DNA from: JBKQVT01 sp963727245
GTDB lineage: Bacteria; Planctomycetota; Planctomycetia; Pirellulales; Thermoguttaceae
Length of the DNA stretch: 64,000 bases
Direction: 5' to 3'
Assembly (NCBI GenBank): GCA_963727245.1
Contig: CAVSFO010000021.1
Span: forward strand, 1-64,000
Program-made: the position numbers and the translations under genes
Shown here: positions 1 to 9,386 of the stretch, one piece after another
Layout: each line of letters starts with the position of its first letter
Position numbering within the stretch: position 1 is the first letter of the stretch
Notes under the pieces: generated by a model
What the model was told of the DNA's origin: nothing
The model's input: the letters and a program-made list of their open reading frames with translations, nothing else
Databases searched by the model: none

Positions 1-79
1 TGACTACCGCCGGCCGAGAGGTCAGGATAGACTTTCTGCTACGCGTTCCCCGTCCGCTCACCTCCCCGGAGAAACTTCG

Positions 80-1447
80 ATGAGACACCCCCGCCTTTGC
101 CCGTATTTCGCCTCCCTGGTTTTGGCCGTGCTGCTGGCGCCCGTTGCGGCGCGGGCCCAAGAGGGTAAGCAACCGGCAAGCGTCGTTGCCGTGCCGCGCC
201 CGGAAGCCTGGTGCATGGATCGGCACAAGGGGATGAACCAGCGGGCCAAGCAGGGTAACGTCGATCTGCTCTTCGTCGGCGATTCGATCACCCACGACTG
301 GGAAACCAAGGGGGCCGCGGTCTGGAAGAAATACTATGCCCCGCGCAATGCTCTGAACCTGGGCACGGCCGGCGACAGGACGCAGCACGTCCTCTGGCGT
401 CTGCGCAACGGCAACCTCGACGGCATTTCGCCGCGGCTGGCCGTGGTGATGATCGGCACCAACAACTCCGCCGCCGGCGACAAGCCGGAGGACACGGCCG
501 CCGGCGTCAAGGCGATCGTCAGCGAGCTGCGCAACAGGCTGCCGAAGACGAAGGTGCTCCTGCTGGCGATTTTCCCCCGCGGAGACAACGACACCACTGG
601 CAAGGCCAACACGCAGGTCAACGCGCTCCTTGCCAAGCTGGCCGACGGGAAGATGGTCCACTTTCTGGACATCGGCCCGAGCTTCGTCGATAAGGACGGC
701 AAGGTCCGCAAAGATCTGCTTTCGGACGGCGTCCACCCGAACGACAAGGGCCACCAGGTCTGGGCCGAGAGCATCGAGCCCACGGTCGTTAAGCTGATGA
801 CGCCGCGGACGCTGGCCGCCGAGAACCCCGGCGCCGACGGCTGGGTCGTGCGGTACGAGGAGTTCAACCGGCGGATCAAGCGCGGCAAGGTCGATCTGGT
901 CTTCATCGGCGACTCGATCACCGCGGAATGGGAACGCACTGGCGTCCCGGTCTGGCAGAAGTATTACGCCAAGCGCAACGCCGTCGGTCTGGGGATCGGC
1001 GGCGATCAGACGCAGTGGGTGCTGTGGCGTTTGGGCCACGGCAACCTCGAGGGCATTTCGCCCAAGCTGGCCGTGGTGATGATCGGCACCAACAACGCTT
1101 CCAGCGGTGACTCGCCGGCGGACATTGCCGCCGGAGTGCAGGCGATTGTCGCCGAGTTGCGCAGCATGGTACCGAAGACGAAGGTGCTGGTGCTGGCCAT
1201 TTTCCCCCGCGGAAAGGACAACAACGACGGCCTCCGCAAGATCAACATGGCGGCCAACGCCCTCATCGCGAAGGTGGCCGACGACAAGATGGTCTACTTC
1301 CTCAACATCAACGACAAGTTTCTCGACCGCGACGGCAAGCTTTCCACGGACATCTTCCCCGACCTGTTGCATCCCAACGAGAAGGGCTACGAGATCTGGT
1401 CCGCGGCGATCGAACCCACGGTGGCCAAGCTGATGGGGGAGAAATAG
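80..1447 (+). CDS. Secreted protein with two tandem SGNH/GDSL hydrolase domains
   Basis: The 455-residue product begins with a signal peptide (hydrophobic stretch to about residue 26, ending ARA). Two homologous domains follow, at about 50-240 and 255-452. Each has the SGNH blocks: GDSI with nucleophile Ser69 or Ser279, GTNN at 126-129 or 336-339, and a C-terminal Asp-x-x-His (D216/H219; D428/H431). The fold resembles platelet-activating-factor acetylhydrolase beta/gamma and planctomycete sialate or acyl esterases, so an esterase acting on acylated carbohydrates outside the cytoplasm is inferred; the substrate is unknown. Start: ATG after GGAGAAAC, spacing about 5. Both catalytic sets look intact, and the two halves are also very similar at DNA level, so this is an internal duplication. 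Confidence 0.9.
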   Translation: MRHPRLCPYFASLVLAVLLAPVAARAQEGKQPASVVAVPRPEAWCMDRHKGMNQRAKQGNVDLLFVGDSITHDWETKGAAVWKKYYAPRNALNLGTAGDRTQHVLWRLRNGNLDGISPRLAVVMIGTNNSAAGDKPEDTAAGVKAIVSELRNRLPKTKVLLLAIFPRGDNDTTGKANTQVNALLAKLADGKMVHFLDIGPSFVDKDGKVRKDLLSDGVHPNDKGHQVWAESIEPTVVKLMTPRTLAAENPGADGWVVRYEEFNRRIKRGKVDLVFIGDSITAEWERTGVPVWQKYYAKRNAVGLGIGGDQTQWVLWRLGHGNLEGISPKLAVVMIGTNNASSGDSPADIAAGVQAIVAELRSMVPKTKVLVLAIFPRGKDNNDGLRKINMAANALIAKVADDKMVYFLNINDKFLDRDGKLSTDIFPDLLHPNEKGYEIWSAAIEPTVAKLMGEK

Positions 1448-1967
1448 TGTCCGTTGAGGATAAGAAGACGGCAGAACGATTCTACGCCGCCACGGCACGT
1501 TGAAAGAGCTGTTGCGGGAGCGCCGCCGCACGCCAGGGGTCGCATCGACAGGATTGCGATACGATGGTTTGCACACCTCGGACGGCGTATGCGATAGGCG
1601 CCGTCACGATCGCCTGTTTCAGGCTGCGGCACCATCGATGAGCGTTCTTGATGCTTCCTGTGGTGCTTTCGCTTTGGCCCGTGGTCATCTCCATGGTGTC
1701 ATCCCACTTGCCGCGTATTGCAGCGCATTGCATCTACTTGCAACATAGGGGTGAAAAGCGGAAGACCTGGAGGTTTGGGGAAGGCGGATTTGAGCCTATA
1801 GGCGTCGGCTTCCGGAAAAGTCGTCGCGACGCAACATGTTGGCGCGTAATGACTTTTGGTCACGATTTCTGAATCCGTCCGGAGGCCGCCCCTCCAGCTC
1901 GCTTCACCCTTCCGCGCTTGCCCCTTCCGCCTTCCGCCTTCCACCTTGGATGGGTTACAATGGGGCC
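1448..1967. other. Gene-free stretch
   Basis: No supported gene. Short open frames here lack ribosome-binding sites and recognisable motifs. The last 70 bases (about 1895-1950) are a pyrimidine-rich CTTCCGCC-type tandem that recurs elsewhere in the window. The promoter of the downstream MoxR operon must lie here, but no clear -35/-10 pair was seen. Confidence 0.5.
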
Positions 1968-2912
1968 ATGACGAGCACAGAAACGGAAAACCTGATCGGG
2001 CAACTTCATCAGAACGTCGGCGGCGTCGTCTTGGGGCAAAACGAAGTGGTGCGGCTGACCACCGTGGCCCTGCTGGCCGGCGAGCACGTGCTCTTGGAGG
2101 ACGTGCCGGGCGTGGGCAAGACGCTGGTCGGCAAGGCGCTGGCCCGCAGCGTCGCCGGCACCTTCCATCGCATCCAGTTCACGCCCGATCTGCTGCCGGC
2201 CGACATCACCGGCAGCAGTCTCTATAACGGCAAGACGCAGGAGTTCAGTTTCAGCCGCGGCCCGATCTTCGCCAACGTCGTGCTGGCCGACGAGATCAAC
2301 CGCGCCACGCCGCGGACGCAGAGCGCGCTGTTGGAAGCGATGAGCGAGCGGCAGGTGTCGGTCGACGGTCAGACGCACCCGCTGCCGCGGCCTTTCATGG
2401 TGATCGGCACGCAGAACCCCGTCGAGTTCGAGGGGACCTATCCGCTGCCGGAAAGCCAACTGGACCGTTTCCTGTTGCGGATTCCCCTGGGCTATCCGGC
2501 GCGGGAGGTCGAGCTGGAGGTGCTCAACAGTCATCGCCTGGGCGAGCCGGTCGAGACGCTCCAGCCGGTGGTCAGTTGCCAACAGATCGCGGCGTTGCAG
2601 GAGGAGGTGCGGCGGGTGGAGGTCGAGGATTCGGTCAACGGCTACCTGCTGGACATCGTGCAGGCTACCCGCGATTGCGGGGAGCTGCACGTCGGAGTGA
2701 GCACCCGCGGCGCGCTGGCGTTGTATCGCGCGGCGCAGGCGGCGGCCCTGGTGGCGGGCCGCGGCTACGTCGTTCCCGACGACGTCAAGTCGCTGGCCGT
2801 GCCGGTGCTGGCCCATCGCGTCATTACCAAGGGATACCTGCACGGCGATCAGCGGTCGGCGGTCGAGGCCCTGATCGAACGGCTCGTCGAGGACGTCCCC
2901 GTGCCGGCCTGA
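1968..2912 (+). CDS. MoxR-family AAA+ ATPase
   Basis: A 314-residue MoxR ATPase, a chaperone-like AAA+ protein that usually works with VWA/DUF58 partners in the cytoplasm. Visible motifs are Walker A DVPGVGKT (45-52), Walker B VVLADEIN (104-111), a sensor-1-like GTQNP and the LPESQLDRF stretch; the C-terminal lid domain follows. The ATG at 1968 is preferred to the longer frame from 1836, because conserved similarity begins at MTSTETENL and the upstream part is translated low-complexity repeat. It lies 14 bases upstream of a DUF58 gene and heads a MoxR-DUF58-transglutaminase operon. The frame is intact. Confidence 0.93.
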   Translation: MTSTETENLIGQLHQNVGGVVLGQNEVVRLTTVALLAGEHVLLEDVPGVGKTLVGKALARSVAGTFHRIQFTPDLLPADITGSSLYNGKTQEFSFSRGPIFANVVLADEINRATPRTQSALLEAMSERQVSVDGQTHPLPRPFMVIGTQNPVEFEGTYPLPESQLDRFLLRIPLGYPAREVELEVLNSHRLGEPVETLQPVVSCQQIAALQEEVRRVEVEDSVNGYLLDIVQATRDCGELHVGVSTRGALALYRAAQAAALVAGRGYVVPDDVKSLAVPVLAHRVITKGYLHGDQRSAVEALIERLVEDVPVPA

Positions 2913-2926
2913 GCGGTGGAAACTCC

Positions 2927-4115
2927 ATGGCATCCACGCGCCGAACCACCATCTGCCGCGAGGGCTGGTACTACCTGATCGTGCTGCTGCTGATCTTCGG
3001 CGGCGCCTTCATCCGCGGCGTCAACCTGCTGGTGGTGCTGGCCGGCCTGTTGGCCGGGCCGCTGCTGTTGAGCCGCTTCATGGCCGTCTACAGCTTGCGC
3101 GGCGTGCAGGCCCGCCGCAAGTCGCCCCCGGCGCTGCGCCGGCGATCTGCTGGTGGCGAACATCACGCTTTCCAACACGCGGCGGCGGGTGGGATGCTGG
3201 GCCGTGGCCGTCGAAGAGCAAATTCGCCCTGCCGCCGGCGGGCCCCGCGGCAAACGCCCCGGGCAGCCGCTAAGGACGGAGGTCTTCTTCGCCTATGTGC
3301 CCGCCCGCGGCACCCGCAAAGGCTCCTATCGCGGCCGGCTTGCCCAGCGGGGCCCTTATCAACTGGGACCGCTGCGGCTGAGCACGCGCTTTCCGTTCGG
3401 CTTGTTCTGCCACAGCGTGACCGTCGGGCAAACCGAGTCGCTGCTGGTCTTTCCCCGCCTGGGACGCCTCACCCGCGGCTGGATCCAACGGCACCGCGAA
3501 TCGTTTGCCGGCAGCCGGCGGCGGGAGCAGCGGGCCGGCGCCGACGGCGATTTCTACGGCATTCGCCCCTGGCGGAGCGGCGACAGCCGCCGCTGGATCC
3601 ATGGGCGGACTTCCGCCCGCACCGGAAAACTCATGGTGCTCCAGTTCGAGCAGCCGCGAAACCGCGACGTGGCGCTGCTGTTGGACCTGTGGCAGCCCGA
3701 GCGCCCCGAGCCGGCGCATCGCCAGCACGTCGAGTTGGCCGTCAGTTTCGCCGCCACCGTGGTGGCCGATCTGTGCCGCCAGGGAGGCGGCAACATCTAT
3801 CTGGGCGCCATGGGTCCGCGTCCGCAGTGTACGGGCGGCCCGGCGTCGCCGGCCCTGCTGCAAGACTTGATGAAGCAATTGGCCTTGGTCGAGGGGCACA
3901 GCGGCGACGGCCTGGTCGAGTTGTTCGACGAGACCCTCAGCCGCATCGAGTCGGCGGCGGAGTTGGTCCTGGTCACCACTCGGCCCGTCGATCTGAGCGA
4001 TCCCGCGCGACTGCGGCGGCTGGTCGCCGATCCGGTCCGCCGCGCCATGCTGAGGCGGCTGCGGGTGATCGACACCTCGGCGGCGGAGCTGGATCGCTAT
4101 TTCCAAATGGAGTGA
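2927..4115 (+). CDS. DUF58 domain protein (frame broken near 3120-3147)
   Basis: The N-terminal part, from ATG 2927, has two hydrophobic segments (YYLIVLLLIFGGAFI and a second helix) and then the LRGVQARRK junction. The rest of the protein continues in another frame through GDLLVANITLSNTRR, a beta-rich region and the DUF58 hallmark DFYGIRPWRSGDSRRWIHG, to the stop at 4115. A one-base indel between about 3120 and 3147, near a run of five C, joins the two parts into one protein of about 395 residues. DUF58 proteins are membrane-anchored VWA-like partners of MoxR ATPases, and the gene order here fits. I regard it as one functional gene with a sequence error; real inactivation is the alternative. 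Confidence 0.85.
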
Positions 4116-4146
4116 CGGACGCGGCGGCGCTACAAAAAAAGACTCG

Positions 4147-4172
4147 CGCAGAGACGCAGAGACGCAGAGAGA
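4147..4172. repeat. Short GCAGAGAC tandem repeat
   Basis: Three units of CGCAGAGA(C) lie between the DUF58 stop and the ribosome-binding site of the next gene. Similar CGCAGAGACGCAGAG strings are common dispersed intergenic repeats in environmental bacterial genomes. Confidence 0.7.
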
Positions 4173-4185
4173 CAGCGGAGGAAGA

Positions 4186-6624
4186 ATGTACCTGCAACGG
4201 CTGCTTCAGATCAACATGGCGACGCTCGCCGGACTGGCGACCCTGCTGCTGAGCATGGGCCAGGACAGCCCGGCCCAGCCGCTGTTGGTCTGGCTGGCCG
4301 CCGGCGCCTCGATCTGGCTGACCAACGTCAAGGGCTGGGTCCGCCTGAACCGGACCGTGGCGGGCGTGTGCGCCTTGGCGATCGGAGTCTATTTCATCGC
4401 TCACGTGTTCCGCGTCGAGAGGGAAGCATGGCTCCTGGACCTCGCCGACCTGGTGGTCTGTCTGCAAGTGGTCTTGTTCTTTCAGAAGAAAGACCCCTTG
4501 ATCTACTGGCTGCTGGCGATCATCAGCCTGTCGCAAGTGATCGTGGCCGCCTTATTCAGCCACGGGGGGATGTTCGGCCTGGTGCTGGTGTTGTACATGA
4601 TGACCGGAGTGTCGGCCTTGGCGCTGTTGTTCTTGTACTCGCAGGGGATCCGCTATGGGCGCGAAAGGGAACTGCCGCGCCCGTTGCGGGCCGGCGGCAG
4701 CCGCGGGCCGCACTCGGCCGCGGAGGCCGCCTTCACCGGCAGCTCGGTCGGCGGCGGCCGCGCCGGCATCGTCGCCGAGTTGTTCCAGCGCCTGGCCATG
4801 CTGGGCCTGGGCACCCTGGTCCTGGCCACGGTCATCTTCTTCACCGTGCCGCGACGGGGCTATCCGGCCTGGCGCGGCGCCATGTTCGCCCCCCAACCCA
4901 TCGTCGGCTTCACCGACACGGTCGCGCTGGGCCAATTGGGCGAAGTCCTGGAAAGCCGCGAGGAAGTAATGCGGGTGGAACTGACCGAGGTCCCCAGCGG
5001 CCGCATGTATCCGATCCAGCACCAACTCTACCTCCGCGGCGCCGTGCTGACGAATTACAACCACGGCCAATGGAGCAACCGCGTCGCCCGCCGGCCGCCG
5101 TCCGAGTTCTCGCCGCCGGGGCTCGAAGACCTCGACGATCCGCCCGACGACGAGGAGCAAGACGGCCTTGCGGCGGCCCCCGCTGCGGCCCGGGCGCCGC
5201 TGCGGTGGGTGCGGCAGCGGATCACCGTGGAACCGCTGGATCGCGACGAGTTGTTTTGCATTTGGCCGTCGATCAACCTGTCGCCGGCCGACGGCCGGCA
5301 CTCGCCCCCGGTGTTCTACGACCCCGCGCAAGGGCCGGTCGCTGCGCGGGCTCGAAGCGCGGACAGCGGTTCACGTATCAATTGGGCACCACGGCCCTGG
5401 CGGACGGCCAGTTGAAATCGCCGTTGCCCTGCAACGATCCGGGGGTGGGCAGTCCCGATAACGACCGGCCCGCCGCTGCTCCGCCCCTTGCTGCAAGTGC
5501 CGCCGCTGCCGCGCCTGGCGGCCTTGGCCCGGCAATGGGTGGGCGCCAGCGGCCTGGGGGCCGGCGATCGCATCGGGCTGGCCCACCTGCTGGAAGAGCA
5601 TTTGGGCCGCCCCGGCCAGTTTCAGTATTCCCTGGAAGAGCAGCATCGCGATCCGGCGCTCGACCCGATCGAGGACTTCGTCAGCAAAAATCCCCGCGGC
5701 CATTGCGAATACTTCGCCACTGCCCTGGCGCTGATGCTGCGCAGTCAGGGCATACCGGCCCGCGTCGTCCTGGGATATCGCTGCGAAGAATGGAACAACC
5801 TGGGCAAGTTCTACCAGGTGCGGCAGTCCGACGCCCATGCCTGGGTCGAGGCCTACTTGGCGCCGCGCTATATTCCCCAGGCGCTCCGCTGGGGCAACGA
5901 CGACCATCGCCGCTGGGCGGGCGGGGCCTGGCTGCGGCTGGACCCCACGCCCACGGCCTCCGAACCGGCCGGCCACTCGGCCGTCAGCAAAGTCCGGCAG
6001 GGACTGAGTTGGATCGATTCCCTGTGGGCCGACTACGTCGTCGATATGGATAGCCAGCGTCAGCGCGAGGCCGTCTTCCAGCCGCTGGTCGCCGCCACCC
6101 GCGAGACCACCCGAAACCTGTGCAGTGCCGAGTGGTGGCGAGCCAAGTTCCACGCCGTGGGCAACCTCCTGAACCTGTCGCGCTGGAACGGCATCGGCGG
6201 CTGGCTGCTGCACGTGGGCCTGCCGCTGCTGCTCGCGGCGGCGCTGGCCGGCTGGCTCGGCCGCGGCCTAGGGCGGCGTGCGCGGGGGCTTTGGCGGCGT
6301 TTGGCCGGGGGCAGCGGCGGGCCGGCCCGGCGGGCGCGGCCCCGCATCGAGTTCTATCGCCGCTTCGAACTCCTCTTGGCCCGCAAAGGACTGGTCCGCG
6401 CCGCTGGCCAGACGCCGCGGGAGTTTGCCCTGCTGGCGGCCGACCACATCGCCGGCCAGGGTGGCCGCGAGCAACTGGCGGCCGCTGCCGACCTCATCGT
6501 CGACGCCTTCTATCGCGTCCGTTTCGGCGGCCTGCCCCTGGACAACCCCCAGCGGGAAGCGGTAGAACATGGGCTGGCGGAATGGGAGCACGTCGCCTTC
6601 CCCCGCCGCGAACCACGGCATTAG
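4186..6624 (+). CDS. Membrane transglutaminase, DUF3488/TgpA-like (two frame breaks)
   Basis: From ATG 4186, after GGAGGAAGA, the product has about six transmembrane helices (DUF3488 region, residues 1-230). A periplasmic linker follows, then a transglutaminase-like core containing GHCEYFATALALMLRSQGIPAR (quoted here as GHCEYFATA...LRSQGIPAR) with catalytic Cys, SDAHAWVEAYL with His, and the DPTP motif with Asp. A last helix and a DUF4129-like tail end at 6624. The core domain is in the same frame as the start, but the segment RFTYQLGTTALADGQ is in another frame. Two compensating indels are therefore needed, near 5335-5370 and 5430-5487. Length is about 812 residues, normal for this family. 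With MoxR and DUF58 upstream it forms the usual three-gene operon, probably acting in envelope protein processing. Confidence 0.87.
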
Positions 6625-6633
6625 GACGTACCT

Positions 6634-6735
6634 GTAGGGTGGGTCGAGCGCAGCGAGCCCCACCAGGAAATGGTCGAACCGTAGCTGGTGGGGCTCGCGA
6701 CCATGCTGCGCATGGTGCCCCTCGACCCACCCTAC
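6634..6735. repeat. GTAGGGTGGGTCGAGC inverted-repeat element
   Basis: The element begins GTAGGGTGGGTCGAG and ends with the reverse complement CTCGACCCACCCTAC, with an internal inverted CCCCACCAG/CTGGTGGGG pair, so the whole 102 bases can fold into a long hairpin. It lies between the transglutaminase and GTPase genes. Relatives are at 53043, 59412 and 61799. Confidence 0.85.
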
Positions 6736-6778
6736 CACTGTGCTGCCTTTCGCAGCAGAAACGTATCGGGAACTGCGT

Positions 6779-7813
6779 ATGAAGATCGGTTTGGTCGGCT
6801 ATCAAGGATCGGGCAAAAGCACGCTCTTCGAGTGGCTGACGGGCGTGAAGCCCGACGCCGCCCTGTCGCACACCGCGCAAAGCGCGATGGCCGGCATTCC
6901 CGAGCCCCGCGTCGAGGGGTTGTGCCAGATCTACAAGCCGAAGAAAGTGACGATGGCGTCGCTGGAGTTGGTCGACACGCCCGGCCTGAGCCGCTCGCAC
7001 GAGGGCAATGCCGCCCGCCTGGCGCTGATCCGCGAGAGCGGCTGCCTGGTGCTGGTGGTGGCCGCCTACGGCCGCAGCGACCCGCTGGCCGATCTCCGCA
7101 CGTTCGACGAGGACCTCGTGCTGGCCGACATGGAGATCGTCAGCGGCCGCATGAAGCGCGTCGAGGACTCGCTCCGCAAGCCGCTGCCCAAGCAGGAGCA
7201 CGAGCAACTGCTGCACGAGCAGGCGACGCTGCAAACGGTGCTGGCGGCCATGGAATCGGGCCAGCCGCTCCGCCAGGCCGACATGACCGACGACCAACTG
7301 AAAGTCACCCGCTCCTTCCGCCTCTTGAGCGAGAAGCCGCGAGTGGTGATCTTCAACACCGCCGACGACGAGCAGCACCCGGAACGCTTCACGTCGCTGG
7401 CCACGGCCGGCGCCGTCGTCTTGGCCGTGCCGGCGAGCCTGGAGTTGGAACTGTCGAAAATGAGCCCGCAGGACCGGGCCGAGTTCCAGCAGGAGATGGG
7501 CGTGGGCGGCGCCGACCGCGACGGCATGGTGCGGACGCTCTTGGATACTTCCGGCCAGCGGCTGTTCCTCACCGCCGGCGAGAAGGAGGTCCGCACCTGG
7601 CTGTTGCCCCAGGGCGGGACGGCCCTCGATGCCGCGGCCTCGATCCACACCGACCTGGCCCGGGGCTTCATCCGCGCCGAAATCATGAATTGCAGCGACC
7701 TGGTCCGCCTGGGGAGCGAGCGCGAGGTGAAGGCCCAGCACCTCGTTCGCCAGGAGCCCAAGGACTACGTCATCCAGGACGACGATATCCTGCTGATACG
7801 GTTTAGCGTTTAG
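6779..7813 (+). CDS. YchF/Obg-like P-loop GTPase with C-terminal TGS domain
   Basis: The 344-residue product resembles YchF/OLA1. It has P-loop GYQGSGKST (residues about 6-14), a DTPGL G3 motif, a coiled-coil insertion starting around DEDLVLADMEIVSGRMKRVE, and a C-terminal TGS-like domain with GFIRAEIMNCSDLVR and KDYVIQDDDILLIRF. YchF proteins bind ATP or GTP and associate with ribosomes. The usual NxxE specificity motif is replaced by FNTADDE, so nucleotide preference is uncertain, and the protein is about 20 residues shorter than YchF. ATG 6779 gives the conserved MKIGLVGY start; an earlier in-frame start at 6740 would add 13 unconserved residues. It may be a planctomycete YchF paralogue rather than the main copy. 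Confidence 0.88.
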   Translation: MKIGLVGYQGSGKSTLFEWLTGVKPDAALSHTAQSAMAGIPEPRVEGLCQIYKPKKVTMASLELVDTPGLSRSHEGNAARLALIRESGCLVLVVAAYGRSDPLADLRTFDEDLVLADMEIVSGRMKRVEDSLRKPLPKQEHEQLLHEQATLQTVLAAMESGQPLRQADMTDDQLKVTRSFRLLSEKPRVVIFNTADDEQHPERFTSLATAGAVVLAVPASLELELSKMSPQDRAEFQQEMGVGGADRDGMVRTLLDTSGQRLFLTAGEKEVRTWLLPQGGTALDAAASIHTDLARGFIRAEIMNCSDLVRLGSEREVKAQHLVRQEPKDYVIQDDDILLIRFSV

Positions 7814-7819
7814 GAAGAA

Positions 7820-8052
7820 AGGGGCCAGGGACCAGGGGCCAGGGGCCAGGGAAAGGATGAAGGATCAAGGATCAAGGATGAAACCATAGCTGCTTTCCCC
7901 TGGTCCCCGGCCCCCGGTCCCTGACCCCTGTTTCCGGTCCCTGACCCCTGTTTCCTTCCCCTGGTTCCTGTTTCCTTCCCCTGGTCCCTGTTTCCTTCCC
8001 CTGGTTCCTGTTTCCTTCCCCTGGTCCCTGGCCCCTGGTCCCTGACCCCTGT
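7820..8052. repeat. GGGGCCAGG / CCCCTGGTCCCTGTTTCC tandem repeats
   Basis: A stretch of (A)GGGGCCAGG units is followed, from about 7900, by inverted-sense tandem units of about 21 bases of the type CCCTGGTCCCTGTTTCCTTC. Together they fill almost the whole spacer and can pair with each other. A related block is at about 33700-33735. Confidence 0.85.
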
Positions 8053-8054
8053 TT

Positions 8055-8810
8055 ATGCCCCTTCGCCCCTTGATCGCCGCGGTGGCCCTGGAAGACGAGG
8101 CCTTCCCGAAACCGGAAGCCGTGCTCGATTGCCTGGCGCAGCACTGGCCGGAAATGTCGGCCACCGTGCAGCCCTCGTCCCGACAGGGCGTGCTGACGCT
8201 GGCGCTGGGCGAGGACGCGGCCGGCCTGGCGCTGGTCAACAAGCCGCTGCCCTGGGAAGACCTCAGCGGGCCCTGCGGGGCGGCCTGGTATTGGCCGCAG
8301 GCGGCCGCCGCCTTTCGCCGCCACACGGCCCACCTGGTCGCCGCCATCCTGGGCGGCGGCCGCGACCGGCTCCGAAGCGCGCTGGGCCTGACGGCACTGG
8401 TCGCCGCGGCGGCGGCCTCGTCCCGTGCCCTGGGAATCTATTGGGGGCCCGGCCGCCTGGTCCATGCCCCGGCGGCCTTCTTCGAGGAAAGCCTGCGCCT
8501 GGGCCGCGCGGACCTGCCGCTGAACTTGTGGATCGATTTTCGCCTGCTGGAAAACGACGACCGCACGCATGATCTGTTCACCGCCGGACTGGCGGCCTTC
8601 GGCCATCGCGAAGTCGAGATCTGGGAGAGCCGCCAGTCGCCGCAGTTCCTCCGCGACTGCGCCTACAACGTGGCCCACTACCAGTTGGAAAAAGGGGCGG
8701 TGCTCAAGCCCGGCGAAACCATCGGCCTCACCGACGACGAGCGGATCGCGATCACCGTGGAGCCGTCGCGGTGGGACAGCGAGATGTTGGTCACCCGGTT
8801 GGAAGTGTGA
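8055..8810 (+). CDS. DUF4261 domain protein
   Basis: A 251-residue soluble protein without signal peptide or membrane helices. The second half matches the DUF4261 pattern: YWGPGRLVHAPAAFF, then LPLNLWIDFRL, then a GLAAFGHREVEIWES segment and a YQLEKGAVLKPGETIGL strand pair. The function of the family is unknown; members are typically 230-300 residues, so this copy is full length. The ATG lies directly at the end of a repeat tract, with no good Shine-Dalgarno sequence. It is probably transcribed with the upstream GTPase only if the repeat does not terminate transcription. Confidence 0.75.
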   Translation: MPLRPLIAAVALEDEAFPKPEAVLDCLAQHWPEMSATVQPSSRQGVLTLALGEDAAGLALVNKPLPWEDLSGPCGAAWYWPQAAAAFRRHTAHLVAAILGGGRDRLRSALGLTALVAAAAASSRALGIYWGPGRLVHAPAAFFEESLRLGRADLPLNLWIDFRLLENDDRTHDLFTAGLAAFGHREVEIWESRQSPQFLRDCAYNVAHYQLEKGAVLKPGETIGLTDDERIAITVEPSRWDSEMLVTRLEV

Positions 8811-8848
8811 GAGGGAAGGCGGAGGGCGGAAGGCGGAAGGGGGAAGGG
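8811..8848. repeat. Purine-rich GGCGGAAGG tandem
   Basis: GAGGGAAGGCGGAGGGCGG-type units lie directly after the DUF4261 stop. The same unit, in either orientation, occurs near 1898, 11973, 12105, 20866 and 33866. Confidence 0.75.
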
Positions 8849-8916
8849 GTGCGCAAAACCGCAAGCGGATGGCCACGCCTCCCGCGCCCGCCACCGCCGG
8901 TAACCCAGGTCGCCGC

Positions 8917-9162
8917 CTAGGGAATACTGTTCCACGGCTCTGCACCGGGTGTCACAGGCGGCAAATACTTGCGCTTCTCGGGCGGCGGTTTCATGGTGAC
9001 CATCAGAGCTATTATTCCAAACGCCAAAACAAAACAGCCCAGCGCCGCCAGCGCCGTGCCGATGTGGTGCCCTCCCAATGTCAGTACGCCTGAGAGTCCG
9101 TATCCGCCCACGATGAATACGGCCCCGATAATGATAATGATCCTACTGACCCCGCGCATCAT
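8917..9162 (-). CDS. Small two-helix membrane protein, unknown function
   Basis: About 80 residues with two hydrophobic helices (IIIIIGAVFIVGGYGLSG and a second around IGTALAALGCFVLAFGIIAL), followed by a short charged, proline-rich tail. A GGAGG lies 3 bases before the ATG at 9162 and 6 before a second ATG at 9159; either could be used. A frame open to 9258 adds 32 residues with no ribosome-binding site. I do not recognise a family. Confidence 0.6.
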   Translation of the reverse strand: MMRGVSRIIIIIGAVFIVGGYGLSGVLTLGGHHIGTALAALGCFVLAFGIIALMVTMKPPPEKRKYLPPVTPGAEPWNSIP

Positions 9163-9355
9163 CGCCCTCCCAGTTGATAACGTTGGTTTGCGCCGCTCAA
9201 ACGTTGCCTCCAACTGGCTGTCTGCCGGTGGTGCTATTTTATCCGAGCCCCGCGACAATTGCAGCAGGGGCCCGCCGTTTTTTGTGTTTTGGCGCGGAAG
9301 GAGGGAAAGTTGCTGTTGGTGGGGGCCGGTCGAAACCGCCAGGGGGCGGCGATCC

Positions 9356-9386
9356 TATCCGGAGGCTAACGCCTCCGGCTCGCGTC
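9356..9386. repeat. TCCGGAGGC(N)ACGCCTCCGG palindromic repeat
   Basis: An imperfect palindrome, ATCCGGAGGCTAACGCCTCC followed by GGCTCG. It contains the stop codon of the minus-strand DUF1570 gene (9366-9368) and codes for that protein's terminal SRRR. Relatives are at 31338, 33828, 44456 and 54588. Confidence 0.88.

Noticed and set aside
1500..1872. Short plus-strand ORFs in the spacer before the first MoxR gene
   Set aside because: No ribosome-binding sites, no motifs, and composition typical of non-coding DNA.
3120..3147. Programmed ribosomal frameshifting as a general explanation of broken genes
   Set aside because: Breaks occur in unrelated gene families, without a shared slippery site or stimulatory hairpin, and include genes never known to shift, such as serA.
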